Positions 32,276-43,860 of a stretch of DNA of 64,000 nt are shown here, piece by piece. Origin of the DNA: Persicaria tinctoria (taxonomy: Eukaryota; Streptophyta; Magnoliopsida; Caryophyllales; Polygonaceae); NCBI GenBank assembly GCA_037127255.1, contig JBANSL010000013.1:7442188-7506187 (forward strand). Reading direction: 5' to 3'. The translations under genes were made by a program, and so were the position numbers. Within the stretch, counting starts at the first letter, position 1. Each line of letters opens with the position of its first letter. Under the pieces are notes generated by a model, which saw nothing but the letters and a program-made list of their open reading frames with translations, had not been told where the DNA came from and did no database searches.

Positions 32276-33955
32276 AATATAATCAGTTCATAAGGGCTAC
32301 TGACAAGATGATAAAACGAGTATGGACAACTCTAAAATTCTAAACCCTATAATTTTCTCCCAATTCTCGCCCCCTCTCTCATATGATCGGATCTCCTCCG
32401 CCAGGCCTTCGATCGAAATCTTTATCTCCCATGGTGTCTCCCTCTTCTCTCCGTCTCTGGCTACCTTCCTCCCTCGACTTTCTTCTTCCTTCCTCGGTTC
32501 CTCTCTCCTAGCTCCCTCGACCTTCTTCATCCTCTCTCTCTCTCATCTAAATCTTCTTGGAGAAGATATCTCGTGTAGAACGGAAAACGGCTCTCATAGA
32601 TGGTTACAAACATCGCTGATGATCAACGGCCTCCCTCCTTCAATCATCGACAACTTCCTCGCCTCCTTGTTGGTGCTAAACGGAGACAGGAGACTGCATC
32701 TCTTGACCTCCCACGCGAGCGTTAGGTCTTGATCTCCCCTCGAGGGCATTTGGCGATGTCTGAGTCCCATCATCGGTGCCGATGTCAGAGTCAAAGCAAG
32801 TGCCGACCACATAAACCGTCGAGTGTAGATCTGGCTTCATCAAGCCTCGACTAGTCATTTTGGTTAACATTGGAATTTAGGGTATACTTTCTTGGGGCTT
32901 TTTTGACTCGGTTGACCAAATCAATTAGGATAGTGTTTCTTAATATCTTGGATTATTGTATTGATTAGTTTGGATGAGCGATTGATCGAATTGCATAACT
33001 TACTACGGCTTGTGTTAAGAATTTGAATTGGATTAATTTGAATTGGCTAGAATTGATTTGTTTTGGAATGTGGTTGTCCGACGTCGGTAATATAGAGAAA
33101 TCCTTGATTTGTTGTTCGAGCCTCCCGTATGTGGGTCCGTACACACGATCTCCACCCCATCGGGCCCAGCCGAGTAGCTTCGACAGAGTTTCCAAACGAC
33201 AACCAAGAATAATAGTCGAAAGACATTTGGGTTTTTTCAATTCGCTCTGATTCGTAGATGAGAGAGTTTTGTGCCTATTTGTAATGGTTTGAAAAATTGA
33301 AAAGGACACATGGTAATTTAGTTGAACTTATCTTGTCAATAGTCATCTTGCCTCTAGCCTCACTCTAGCAAGTTTATAAGGATATATCAACAATTGTCCC
33401 TTCTTTTTAAGTAAATTACATAAATTCACCCTTAAAATATGGAAAATTTCACAAAGGCATCGGTAAATTAGGAAATCATGGAAAACCGCCCCCATGTCAC
33501 TGATATCAGGCCCTTGAACCTTTCAACAGATCAAATTGTCTCAAAGAAACGTTTAGGCTCAAAATCAGGAGCTCAGAAAGCAATGGATCAAGTTGTCGAT
33601 GTCGAGATGCTCGAAAAGCAAAGCAGCTTTATAAATATGATATTGGTTCTCATACAAAGACACACTGAGGTATGAGTTTCATCTTTGTTGATTTCCTTTA
33701 GTAATGTTACTGATTTAACCAAACAAGTAATCACCTACAACATATACTTTGAAATTATTCTTCATACATGCTATTGCGATTGCTATTCCAATTGCAAGCG
33801 TAAAGATTTGGTGAGCTGAATCGTAAGTGGAGCAACTGAAAACGGCAACAGAGGGTGGAAAACTGGGAATGAGATTAGGAAGAACGAGTAGGAGGAATTA
33901 GGCTATGTCGATGAGGAATCTAATGGGCCAGCATAGCCTAGATTCACATCTTAGG
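32276..33955. other. Unassigned stretch with a CT-rich block
   Basis: 32340-32600 is CT-rich, like a plant 5' leader, followed by GC-moderate DNA to 32870 and AT-rich DNA. A 66-codon plus frame at 33478-33675 ends near a possible donor but matches nothing known to me. No gene or transposon end can be supported. Confidence 0.4.
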
Positions 33956-33971
33956 TTAAATGAAATATGTT
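33956..33971. repeat. Target-site duplication of the full-length LINE, left copy
   Basis: TTAAATGAAATATGTT, identical to 43845-43860 and directly abutting the T-run that is the LINE poly(A) tail. Confidence 0.9.
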
Positions 33972-33992
33972 TTTTTTTTTGGTAAAACAGAC

Positions 33993-34005
33993 GGGGCAGA
34001 GCCCC
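33993..34005 (-). other. LINE 3'-end hairpin
   Basis: GGGGC-TCT-GCCCC on the element strand, a 5-bp perfect stem with a 3-nt loop, about 12 nt before the poly(A) tail. A hairpin of the same shape sits at the same place in the LINE ending at 45310. Confidence 0.65.
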
Positions 34006-34050
34006 ACTCCGCAAGGGAGTACTTAAATTAAGAAACAGCAAGTACACCAG

Positions 34051-37000
34051 CTAAGTCGTCTGCCATCGGAGGGTAGGAACTCCTTTGGCATCCTCCTTCG
34101 CACGATTCGACAAAACAGCAGGACAAAGATTCAAAACAGTAGTACCAAGAGAGAACGAAAACGCACAACTAGCTAAACCATCAGCAAGACCATTGGCCTC
34201 ACGGAAGATATGTCGGAGCTGGAGATCCCAGTTCCTACGGATGAAGCCATGGCAAAAGTTCACCAGGCTGGCACACGGATGTGTAGTTTTGATTTGCTTC
34301 GAAAGCAGCTCCAGGACTCTCATAGAATCCGTCTCGCAGATCACCTTCTTGACCCCTTTGTCCCACGCCACCTCCAAGCCTTTGGCTAGCCCCCAAAGCT
34401 CCGCCTCCACAACAGAACAGCACCCAATGTTGAGCACGGAACCAGCAACCCAAACCCCTGTTTCGTTGCGCAGAACTCCAACCGCCGCTGCAGCCCCCGA
34501 ATTCTTCACAGCGCCGTCCACATTCAGCTTGAGCCAGCCTAGGGGGGCGTGCACCAGTTTACCGCTACATGCCGTCTCTCCTTCTCCAACAATACACCAC
34601 ATAATTTATTCCTAGCCAAGGCGTAGCCTTTGGCAAAGTTTCTGCAGCTTTCCAAAGTGACGGGCACCACCTTGCTATTCTTGAAGACGATCCCGTTCCT
34701 CCTATTACAGATCATCCACAGGGCTGTTGCGAAAAAGTCCCTCCATTGCACTTCATCCGGCCCGGATCTTGTCGAGGAGATGTTGCTCCTTATCCACGCA
34801 TCGAACGGAAGGGCAAAGAACCCGTCCTCCCGCTCGGCGCCTTCAACCTGCAGCCAAAAGTTTCTCACAGGCTCGCATTCTCGGAATAGATGAATCAAGG
34901 ACTCATAACTCGACAAACAAATGGGACACGAATCAGAGTTACCTAGGTGCCTCCTGGCCCTTTCGGCGTTTGTAAGGACTCCCCCATTGCTCCCAAGCCA
35001 AAGAAAGGCGCGAATTCTCTCATTTATATTCAATTTCCATATCTTCTCGACGAAAGACGTGTCCGCCGATTGGAAAGAGTCCACCTTGCAAATAGCTGAG
35101 TACTCGGTACTCACCGAGTAATCCCCATCTCCGCTCCGACTCCAGCAAAGCTTATCCTCCAAGTCCGAGATCGCGACCGCTGCCATCGTTAGGACCGTCG
35201 AACTAGGCAGCAGGTGCGAAAAGGCATCCCAGTTCCAGCCCTTACCAACTTCCCAGAATTCTGCCACCGTCAGACCCGAGTGAACATCACCTCCAGCATT
35301 TCTCGTCATCTCGATCAGCGGAACATTCTCAAGCCAAGCATCCTCCTAGAACCGGATGCTGGATCCGTCCCCCAACCGCCACTTGATATGCAGTTTAATG
35401 ACAGACCTCGTCGCCTTCGAGATACTCTTCCAAACCAGCGACGCACCGACCGAACTCCCCAGCTGTGTAGAGGCATACTTATGGACAAGCAACTCCGCCC
35501 ACGGACCCTCTTCGCCTGTCAAGAGTCTCCATCCAAGTTTCGCGACAAGAGCAAAGTTCAGATCAGCCATTCTCTTAATGCCGAGGCCCCCCAACCTCCT
35601 TGGCTTAGCCACAACATCCCACGCGACCTTGTGCATACGCTTCTTGGCCGGCGTAGAACCCCAGATGAAATTCCGACAACACTTATCCATGCTCTTACAC
35701 ACCTTATCAAGGAGAATCATGGTCGACATGGCAAAGACAGGTAAGGAGTTAAGCACGGACCTAACGAGAGTGACCCTTCCTGCAAAGCTGATCATATTCG
35801 CCTTCCAACCAGAGAGCTTGGCGTTAAATTTATCCAAGATAGGTTCAAACGTCGAGGGCGAGGCTCTCTTATGAAGCAACGGAATACCCAGGTAATTACC
35901 CAGATCGTCCGACACCTCTATCCCACCCGCATGCTGGATCCGATCCTTCAGGTTCTTGTCGACATTCCTAGAGACAAAAAGTTTAGATTTACTAGTGCTA
36001 ACTCTCAGCCCCGAGTTCCCACAGAAAAGATCAATACACCTTTTGATGACTCCGATCTGTGCAAGAGAAGCTTCGGCGAAGAGGAGGATGTCATCGGCGA
36101 AGAAAAGGTGTGAAAGTTTGGGTCCCCCTCTGGCGAATTTTATAGCCTTCCACTTACCAGCATCAACAGCTTCCGTAATAATATGCCCCAATCTCTCCAT
36201 ACATAAAATAAATATATATGGAGAAATTGGGTCCCCTTGCCGTATGCCCCGAGAAGGAATGAATTGCTCCGAGACCTCCCCATTCCAAAGAACATGCATC
36301 CTAGGCGATCGGATACAGACCATGATCCTGTCAATCCAGTCTCTCGGCATACCTGTGTACACAAGCGTCTCCTCTATAAAATCCCAACTAAGGCGGTCGT
36401 AGGCCTTCTCAAGGTCCAACTTAAGGCATAACCATCCCTTGACGCCTTGTTTTCTAATAATATTATCAGATATGAACCTACCCGGGATGAAACTGCCCTG
36501 CATCGGCCCAACGAGCTTAGTCATGAGAGGTTGGAGTCTTGTCGTCATAACCTTCGATATAGCCTTGTACAAGACATTGCAGAGGCTGATCGGACGGAAT
36601 TGATTCAAGGCTTCGGGCTTCCCAACTTTCGGCAAGAGAACAATGAGGGTGTCGTTGACCCCTGTAGGGAGAACAGCGGAATCAAAGAACTCTTTAATAA
36701 AACTGATGGCAGAATCACCCACAACATTCCAACACTTATGGTAGAAACCGGGCTGAAATCCGTCAATCCCCGGAGACTTCAGCGCCTCCATGCTGCGGAA
36801 GGCTTTCAGAATTTCAGTCCCCGAGATTGCACTACGCATCCCTTCCCACTCATCAGCCTGCAGGAGAGGGAAGCTGGGCGTCAAGGGTTCCAGTTGTCTC
36901 TCCAGGGGCTCCCACTTATAGAGTTTGGCGAAGAACTTCACCGCCATATCTTCCAACTCCTTCTTCTCCTCCACCTAGGGGTTATCATCCATTCTAAGCC

Positions 37001-37806
37001 CCTTCACTCTATTCCGCTTTCTCCTGACGATCGTAGAGGTATGGAAGAATCTCGTGTTGCGATCCCCAAGCACCAGCCAATTCTCCCGCGATTTCTGAAA
37101 CCAGAGAATTTCCTCCTGCTCGAGAGTACTGTCCAGTGAAGCACGCACCTTAGCTTCCCAGTCAATCGCCTCGGGGGACTGATCCCTCATAACTCTCCTT
37201 TGCGCGTCGTCAAGCTCCTTCATAAGGGCGTCCTTCCGTGCCTGAATATGGCCGAACACCTCTTTATTCCACTTTGAGAGGTCACCACTGAGCTTTTCGA
37301 GCGCCCCCGGCATCGGGCAGTCACGCACCCATTTAGACTCGACGAACTTAGGAAAGCCCTCATGTATCATCCAAGCCGCTTCGAATCGAAAGGGGCGACG
37401 CTTCTTGTTTTTCCGAATGGCCGGATTCAGCTCAAGCAAAAGGGGACAGTGGTCCGAAGAGTACTTCGGTAGGTGGCGGACCCTCGCCTCCAGCCACTCC
37501 AACCTTCCCTCACAGTTAACGAGCATGCTATCCAACCTTTTAGAGATCACCTTACCCCCGGTGCATATCTTGCTCCAAGTGAATTCTTGTCCTGTATACC
37601 CCATGTCTATCAAACTAGCCTTGCTGATAGTGTCACGAAAACATTGGGAGTCATTGTGCAATTTACTGGAGCCACCCGTCGTCTCATACGAGCCAAGGAC
37701 ACAGTTAAAGTCACCACCAACCATAATCGGACCAGATATGTTGTCGAGCGCCGATTGAAGCTCCATCCAGAAGGAGACCCGCCTATCCGCCGTGGGAGGG
37801 GCGTAC
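34051..37806 (-). pseudogene. LINE ORF2, main part: endonuclease C-half, RT, zf-RVT, RNase H
   Basis: From 37806 the frame continues the endonuclease (YAPPTADRR ... GGDFNCVL ... SDHCPLLL). An in-frame TAG at about 36977 is followed by the RT frame (36974-35346) with GIRQGDPISPYIF and FADDILLF. A TGG-to-TAG change at about 35346 (RF-stop-EDAW, expected RFWEDAW) precedes zf-RVT, and a 1-nt frame change at about 34560 precedes RNase H (LKLNVDGA, CETDS, IFREANGLAD). Three small lesions only. The endonuclease N-half lies beyond the LTR insertion at 41668-42005. Confidence 0.88.
37802..37806. repeat. 5-bp target duplication of the gypsy insertion, left copy
   Basis: CGTAC at 37802-37806 is repeated at 41663-41667. 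Removing the insert and one copy restores the LINE endonuclease reading VVYAPP across the join. Confidence 0.85.
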
Positions 37807-38099
37807 TGTTGTGAGCTGAATCTGCCATGTTTTACAGTAACTTTTAGATCGATTTCTGCATGCATTTCATTCATTTAGGCTAAGATAGTACAGAATCTAT
37901 GTAGTTTATGTTTATTTGCCAAATTATGGAATCTACACTAGTTTCTGTTTAATTCGCAGAAATCGAAGCATTTTACAGCAATTCTACAGAAGGTCGGAAA
38001 AGCTCGGAAAACCACTACAGAAGTACAAGGTGAAGGAAGCAACAGAACCTTGGTCGAGCAAGCCTGATCGAGAAAGCCAGACAACCCAGCTCCGCAAGT

Positions 38100-38690
38100 C
38101 TACTCGATCTCGACGAACCCTTGTCGAGATCGACGAAGCCCAGCGCCACACCCGGAGTCGACGAAGAGAGAAGCTGCCCGAGAAAATGAGGACGAGAAGC
38201 CGAGCACACCTTTACTCGATCTCGACCAACCCTTGTCGAGATCGACAAGCCACACCCGGAGTCGACAAGGACGAGGATGACCAGATGCAACTCGCTGCCA
38301 GTGACTCGACTCGCTGCAGCGGACCGCTCGCTGCCGCGGAAAAACGCGCTGCCAGCGAGATGCACCAAGTCGACAAAGAAGCCTACTCGCGGCAGCGGAA
38401 GAGGCAACTCGCGGAAGCGGAAGGGAGTACAACCAACTCGATCTCGACAAGAGTTGGTCGAGATCGACGAGCGCCTGAGTCCAGATCCGAGCCAGTCGAG
38501 TAAACCTACCCGAGGAGACCTAGTCGGCAACACTTTTCTACTCGAGGTCGACTACGCCTTGTCGAGGTCGACGAGCACCAGGAGCCAAGACTGAGCCGTA
38601 TCGAGCAGAGCTAGCCAGGAAGTCTAGTCGACGATCCACCCTACTCGAGGTCGACGAGCCCTTGTCGAGGTCGAGTAGACCAGTGTCCGG
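38100..38690. repeat. Palindromic TCGATCTCGA/TCGAGATCGA array, upstream part
   Basis: Repeated pairs of CTCGATCTCGAC and GTCGAGATCGAC (or CTCGAGGTCGAC) separated by 8-14 nt occur around 38104, 38217, 38440, 38540 and 38643. Each pair can form a hairpin. The intervening sequence also has many CTCG-type near repeats. Confidence 0.8.
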
Positions 38691-38955
38691 AAACGCGTCG
38701 ACGAAGACCTGTCCGAGTAGACTTGAGATTCCTTGGGCGCAAAGGAGTCGATTTGGCCGAGATTCTATCCTAATCCATCAAGTTCTCTCCAAGGAGACAA
38801 GATCTATCAACATCATGAAGACTTACCCTATTTAGTTTTATCTTTTCCTTTTAGATTTATTTCCATAAAACAATTTATTTATCCTTTAAAGTTTTAGATA
38901 TAATTTTAGATAGAGATAGATATCTTCTTTCCTAGAATAGCTAGGGAATGAAGCC

Positions 38956-38963
38956 TATAAATA
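38956..38963 (+). promoter_or_regulatory. TATA box of the gypsy LTR
   Basis: TATAAATA in CCTATAAATAAGG, within the LTR and on the element's coding strand, is the likely U3 core promoter. Confidence 0.6.
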
Positions 38964-39594
38964 AGGCCCTAGGGGCTCAGTTTTAATCATAAATTTTCAG
39001 AAAAAGACAAGTAGTTCCACAGAGAAGTTTAGGAGTTCTAAGGTTTTTAGGGTTTTGGCTTTCTGCGAAAGTTGATTGCCAGGATTGTAAAGGCTTTTGA
39101 ATTTAGTTTTAATGCAATTTAGTTCTTTTCATCAATCAATGTCCGTTATTGCAATGAGGCGTGAGTAGTCCACCCACTTCTGGGGCTAGGGTTAGCCCGA
39201 CGGTGGCCATGTGAGGCGATACGATAAAGGTCAGATCTTTTTATGCAATTCGTCTTCTATCCCTATGAGCATGATTCTTTTGCGAGAGTTGAAGGTGATC
39301 CTTGTTTGTGTTATTGAAGCGAAAGTGATCTTAATGCAACTTGGATTAATTATGTGAAAAAGGGTTAGTAACAATTAGGGTTTATGCGAAAGCCTCTATA
39401 TGCCTATTTGTTAATGACGAAAGTTATTTGATGGAAAGCATGATCTTTTATGCCTTTGTGTGTTACTTTGCATGGTTATCGTTGTGGTGTTGAAACCCTG
39501 GCTTTGGAAGTCTTTTAGCATATTGAGTTTATTTCTGTCGAGATTCTGAGTTTTGTTCGAGATTCTGCAAATTAAAGTTTCTGTTTCTTGTCGA

Positions 39595-39850
39595 CATAGA
39601 GGAGATCTTGTCGATCTCGAGTTGGTTGTACTCGATCTCGAGTACGCTTCGTCTAGGTCGAGTTGAGTTCTGTTCTGTTGTCGATTTCTGAAGTTTCTGT
39701 CTTGACTTGCCCTTGTCGATCTCGAGTTGACTTGGTCGAGATCGAGTTGCCCTTGCCGGGTTTGCCTGTCTGCTGTGATTTCTGATTTTCTGTTGTCGAC
39801 TGTTGTGGTCGATCTCGAGTAGCTGTTTGTCGAGATCGACGAGCCCTTTG
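39595..39850. repeat. Palindromic TCGATCTCGAG array, downstream part
   Basis: GTCGATCTCGAG and GTCGAGATCGA occur at about 39612, 39630, 39716, 39732, 39808 and 39830, in the presumed R/U5 region. Same motif family as 38100-38690. Confidence 0.75.
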
Positions 39851-40143
39851 CTTTGCTTTTAGTTTCTGCTTTGCTTTGTCTTTCCTGTTTTGCTTTGTTC
39901 TTTGCTTCTGCTTTTATTTCTGTTTCTTTCGTTGTTTCTGTGTTTCTGTCTTTTCTGCTGCTCTGTCCGTGAGATTCCACCGCTACCTGAGAACTGCTGA
40001 CGTGCTTCCTCGTGGATTCGATCCTGACTATTCTCTTACTACAACGGGAGGAAGTCTTGTAATTATTTGCTGAGACAGGGAAGTCAGTCTGATCTTGATT
40101 TTATATTTATTTCATACTTGACCATCCTCCTGCAACAACAAAT

Positions 40144-40161
40144 TGGCGCCGTTGCCGGGGA
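40144..40161 (+). other. Primer binding site, tRNA-Asp type
   Basis: TGGCGCCGTTGCCGGGGA, 3 nt after the LTR end; identical to the site at 3828-3845 on the other strand. Confidence 0.85.
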
Positions 40162-40223
40162 AGCAATCATTCGCGCCTTAGGTAGTCAGTTCTCACTGTT
40201 TCTTTGAGTTACTTTTCAGGTGT

Positions 40224-41662
40224 ATGCGCCGTTCTGGTCTACCACCCGAGTTTGACAGCTTAGACGAACCAGAGCGTTACCTACACATCCACTCTAAACT
40301 CAAAAGGATCATGGCGGCCGCTGAAACACAAGAACAGCTGATTGCCAGGCTTACAAGGGAGCTAGCCGCAAAGGATGCCACTATAGCCAATGAAAGGGCA
40401 GCGAGGGAACAAGAAGCTGAGCGCGCAAGGCAAGCAGAAGCTGAGCTTGCCCAATATCCAACAACTGCTGAGGATTATATGCATCCAACCCTCGTCGTGC
40501 CTGAATCGGCGATTCTTATCCCTGATAATTCTTTTGAAATTCGCACTCAGTTTCTCATAGAACTTAAAAATAATGCCTTTTATGGTAGATTTAATGAGTG
40601 TCCTCTTGAACATATTACAAACTTTGCTGACATGTGCCGTACTCTTGCTGAAGGTACAACTTTGGAATATGTCAAGATGAAATCTTTTCGCTGGTCTCTC
40701 GCTGGGCCTGCACTGAAATGGCTGGAAGGGCTGCAACCAAGATCACTCACAACCTGGGCCCAAGTAGAGCAAGAGTTCCTGAACAAATTCTTCCCACCCG
40801 CCAAAACAGCACATCTCTGCCAGAAAATCACCGCCTTCAGACAGAAGCAAGGGGAACCGCTGGCAAAGGCATGGGAGCGCTACACGTGACGCATGGGGTG
40901 TGCTAGAGAAGCTCACTACTTACGACAACAAGTATGGGTCAACTGCAACCTATGAAGAGAACCCATACGCCAGGCCAGCACCATCTATGCCCCTATATGA
41001 TCCCCCTAAGGAAATCGATTCAGACGTTAGGGAGCAATACTACAGAGACCAGAACAAGAAGCTCCTCAAGAAAGTCAAATATCTCTCTGTCAACCAGCCT
41101 TGTATTGAATGCGGATCGCAGCAGCACACCACTCCTGAGTGCCCACACACAGAGCAAGTCAAGCTGGCAGAGCATCATGAGGAGGCAGCTTACGCAGGGG
41201 GTCCCAATCGCTACATGGGGGACCAAAGGTTTCAGCAACCACAATGGAACCAAGGTGTCCCTAGAAACCCCCCACCCTACAGAGCTCCAGGACATCCGGA
41301 AAGGGAGCAGAAAAAGGATGATATACAGATAGTCCTGGAAGAAATACGGAGGAACCACTCAGAAACTAGGCAATCTTTCAACTTCGTCTATACTCAGATG
41401 CAAGGTGTCAACTCTAGGCTTGGGGAAATTGATATCTGGTGGAAATCAGTTGATACACAGATTGGTCAGCTAGCAGCAGGAATTCCCAGACAGTCAGGGT
41501 CACTTCCAGGATCTTCAGAACCAAATCCTAAGGGAAAGACTAGACACATCGCTGCTATAAAACTCAGAAGCGGCCATCAACTACGAGAGCCAGAGGTCGG
41601 AAAACAGCAGAATGACGAGGAACAGCAAGTCAATCTCGATAAAGCCGTGGTCGATCTCGACA
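40224..41662 (+). pseudogene. gag of the gypsy element, internally deleted and truncated
   Basis: The first frame (40224-40889) has a coiled-coil-like N-part rich in Glu/Ala/Arg (about residues 30-75), then a retrotransposon gag core (NNAFYGRF, LKWLEGL, EFLNKFFPPAKT) and stops early at TGA. The second frame (40900 onward) resumes downstream and includes a CCHC knuckle CIECGSQQHTTPEC. The part joining the two is missing, so a deletion with frameshift is likely. The frame then runs through ISAIKLRSG-like sequence into the linker and ends at the element border; the ORF continues by chance into LINE DNA to 41736. Confidence 0.82.
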
Positions 41663-41667
41663 CGTAC

Positions 41668-42005
41668 ACAACAATGAGGTTGAGCTTCGCCGACCCAAAA
41701 GAGCAAGAGGCATGGATGAAGTGGTTCGCTTTCTGAACGGCGGAGATGTCGCACTTATCAGCGTCCCAAAGAAGCCAAACCCCACCAGCGAAACCCGACG
41801 CCTCAACACGGGAGCACCCCGTGAAGTTAAGTCTATCACAAGCATCCTTAGCTTCATCGCCAGAAATCCGAGGTTCAAAGAGGGCCAGGATGTCAATAGC
41901 ACAACGACTTCTGATATACCTAATCGCCCTCCGAAAACTTATTTTACCTGCACCGAAGCAATTCCATAAGAGAATATTAATCTTATCTGATTTATCCATC
42001 AACAA
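41668..42005 (-). pseudogene. LINE ORF2 N-terminus: endonuclease first half
   Basis: Reads INILLWNCFGAG ... ALFEPRISG ... LNLIVVY, the L1 apurinic-like endonuclease N-part with its catalytic Asn and Glu. It continues at 37806 after the LTR insertion. The start at 42005 is the first ATG near the expected N-terminus. Confidence 0.85.
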
Positions 42006-42047
42006 ACCTAAAAGAACTAAGAAAATAAGAAAGCCGGAAAGAAAAGC

Positions 42048-43816
42048 TTAGGAATTTTGGTTGATTTCTGGCGTTCTCTCCGCGCCTCCTGTGATCGGCT
42101 TTGCACTCTCAAGCCTATTCATCTCATCGCCATCCTTTGCTCCCCTATGCGACCAGAATTTTCCGAAGATGGGCTCCATGGGGTTCGAATTCACTTTGCT
42201 GAGCCAGTCCGCGGCCCAGACAACCTTCTCGAGAACATCAGGGTTCACAAGGGCACCCTCCTGCACCCTAGGTTCGGATCTGGGCCTCTTCTTTGGGCCG
42301 TCGACATCCATAAGCCGGTTCAGGCCCACCTCCTTCTTCGTCTGCCCTCTCCTGCCTCTAGTTTTGGGCTTCTTTTGCTTTTTAGCTCCCGCCCTGGAAG
42401 TTTCCTGTAACTCCACTTGAGACTCCTTGCTACCCAAGCTAAAAAGGCTTGGGCCGGCCTCATCCGAAACCATACCCGACCCTTCAGCTTTCGACCCAGT
42501 AACATAATTAGAATCCAAATTCCTTCCTTTAGTGTCTCTATCCGAACTAGGGCTAGGCTGGACGCTTATACCCACGATATCTTCCACTTTCTTCTTATTC
42601 TTTCCACCGCCGTTATTCCCCTTGGGATTCCCACTCTGATCATTACTGAGCCCGCTTTCCTTAGTTTCTCCTCTGCTCTTCCCAACATTAACGGTTGGCG
42701 CTTTCCTCCATGGCGCTTGTTGACTGTGTTGATGGCGCTTCCCTTGCTCCTGCAGCGCCGGCGCCTACACAGTGGGTTTGGGGTTCCCATTCCCGGGCTT
42801 CTTCTTCTTCCGATTAACCACCATCCACGGGTCATGGCTTTCCTCCCCTTCCTCTAGCTTCCTCTCGGTCGTCTGTTCCTCCTGATTCGACAGGTTGTCT
42901 GCCATTGGCGTCCCCTCCTTGCCGAGATTCTTCCCTTCTGCCTTCTGCTCCATGAATATACACTTCTCTTTTAGATGACCGTGACGCCCGAATCCGAAGG
43001 GATTCCTTCATACTCAAGCTTATACCTCGCGCCATTGATGTTGATCGTCCCAACGAGAGGTTCCTCGAGGTTCACTTCAACACAGACTCTAGCAAAGTTC
43101 CCACGATTTGTGTAGATAGTGTGGTGATCCACCCTAATCGGCTTGCCAAGCGCTTCAGCCATTTTCAGGAGAACATCTTCCTGATAGAAAATCAGGGGGA
43201 GGTCAAGGATTCTGACCCAAGTCGGCGCAGTTTGAATGGCATCCGACGGCTTAAACTCCGGCGACCACAGTTTGATAATAAGGCACCGCCCAAAAACAGA
43301 CCAAGGTCCCCCAATGAGGACTCTCAGGCAATCTTCCTTGCTTTCCATTCTCACCAAGAAGTTTCCTTGAGGGAGGTCAATAACTTGGATCCTAGCACAA
43401 TCTTTCCATAACTCGCGCAACTTCCTTTCCATCACAAAGAGCGGAATCTTCTGCCCTAACATTCTGATTAACAGGGAGTGCTCCCACACCCCCGCCAGCG
43501 CCGAGAGCACCTCCTGTTGAACGACAATGGCGGGCTCTCCCTTAGGCCCTTGCGGGAAGGAAATCGAGATCCTGTCCCGAATCAGTTCCTTCTGGATTCC
43601 AGTACGTTGCTACGTGGAGCCCCCTAACACCACCTTATCCTTCCATGAAAGGGGGGCCACCGGCTTCTCTTTCAGAATTCCGCTGACACCACCTGAACCA
43701 CCACCCGGGTCCCCCGGAGGAGGGACAGGGTCCGTTTGCATCTCATCGGAGTTCAGCACCTTCGCCTTCTCCTTCTCTGTCTCACTCAAAACGCTCTCAC
43801 TCAAAACGCTCTCCAT
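42048..43816 (-). pseudogene. LINE ORF1 (DUF4283-type RNA-binding protein), broken
   Basis: The N-terminus starts at 43816 (MESVLSESVLSE), with a TAG at about 43610 and a frame change. The RNA-binding domain lies at 43510-42980 (NFLVRM, GGPWSVFG, WVRILDLP). A damaged CCHC knuckle at about 42990-42960 retains GRHGHLKEKC but has lost the first Cys pair. A basic, Ser/Lys-rich C-part follows to 42048. ORF1 protein coats LINE RNA; this copy is non-functional. Confidence 0.78.
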
Positions 43817-43860
43817 TTTGTGTGATAAGCTCTCTACAATGTATTTAAATGAAATATGTT

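Larger units (their letters stand above)
37807..40140 (+). repeat. 5' LTR of the gypsy element, about 2.3 kb
   Basis: The start is fixed by the target duplication (TGTTG); the end CAACAACA is set 3 nt before the primer site, giving matching inverted TGTTG...CAACA ends. TATAAATA lies at 38956-38963. Two palindrome-rich arrays lie on either side of the TATA box (38100-38690 and 39595-39850). Confidence 0.75.
37807..41662 (+). mobile_element. Ty3/gypsy element with a single LTR, inserted in the LINE endonuclease
   Basis: It begins TGTTGTGAG and ends CTCGACA between CGTAC duplications. It contains one LTR (37807-40140), a primer site (40144-40161) and a gag frame that stops abruptly at 41662 in the gag-protease linker. 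There is no protease, RT, integrase, polypurine tract or 3' LTR. Either an internal part plus almost the whole 3' LTR was deleted, using the shared terminal ACA, or an incomplete cDNA integrated. The primer site is identical to that of the element at 1-5033, so they are the same broad lineage. Confidence 0.8.
33972..43844 (-). mobile_element. Near full-length L1-type LINE, split by a gypsy insertion
   Basis: The 16-bp duplication at both ends defines the element. Without the 3856-bp LTR insertion and its 5-bp duplication it is about 6.0 kb, a full-length plant L1. In minus-strand order: short 5' leader, ORF1 (43816-42048), ORF2 with endonuclease (42005-41668 plus 37806-36975), reverse transcriptase (36974-35346), zf-RVT (35309-34539), RNase H (34602-34051), a GC hairpin (34005-33993) and poly(A). 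Lesions are few, indicating modest age. Confidence 0.92.

Noticed and set aside
33478..33675. 66-codon plus-strand frame
   Set aside because: Isolated, no family signature, no promoter or splice partners that I can support.
37916..38594. Several overlapping open frames of 100-195 codons on both strands
   Set aside because: They lie in the gypsy LTR and are kept open by the CTCGA-type repeat array; composition is low-complexity Arg/Ser and no domain is visible.
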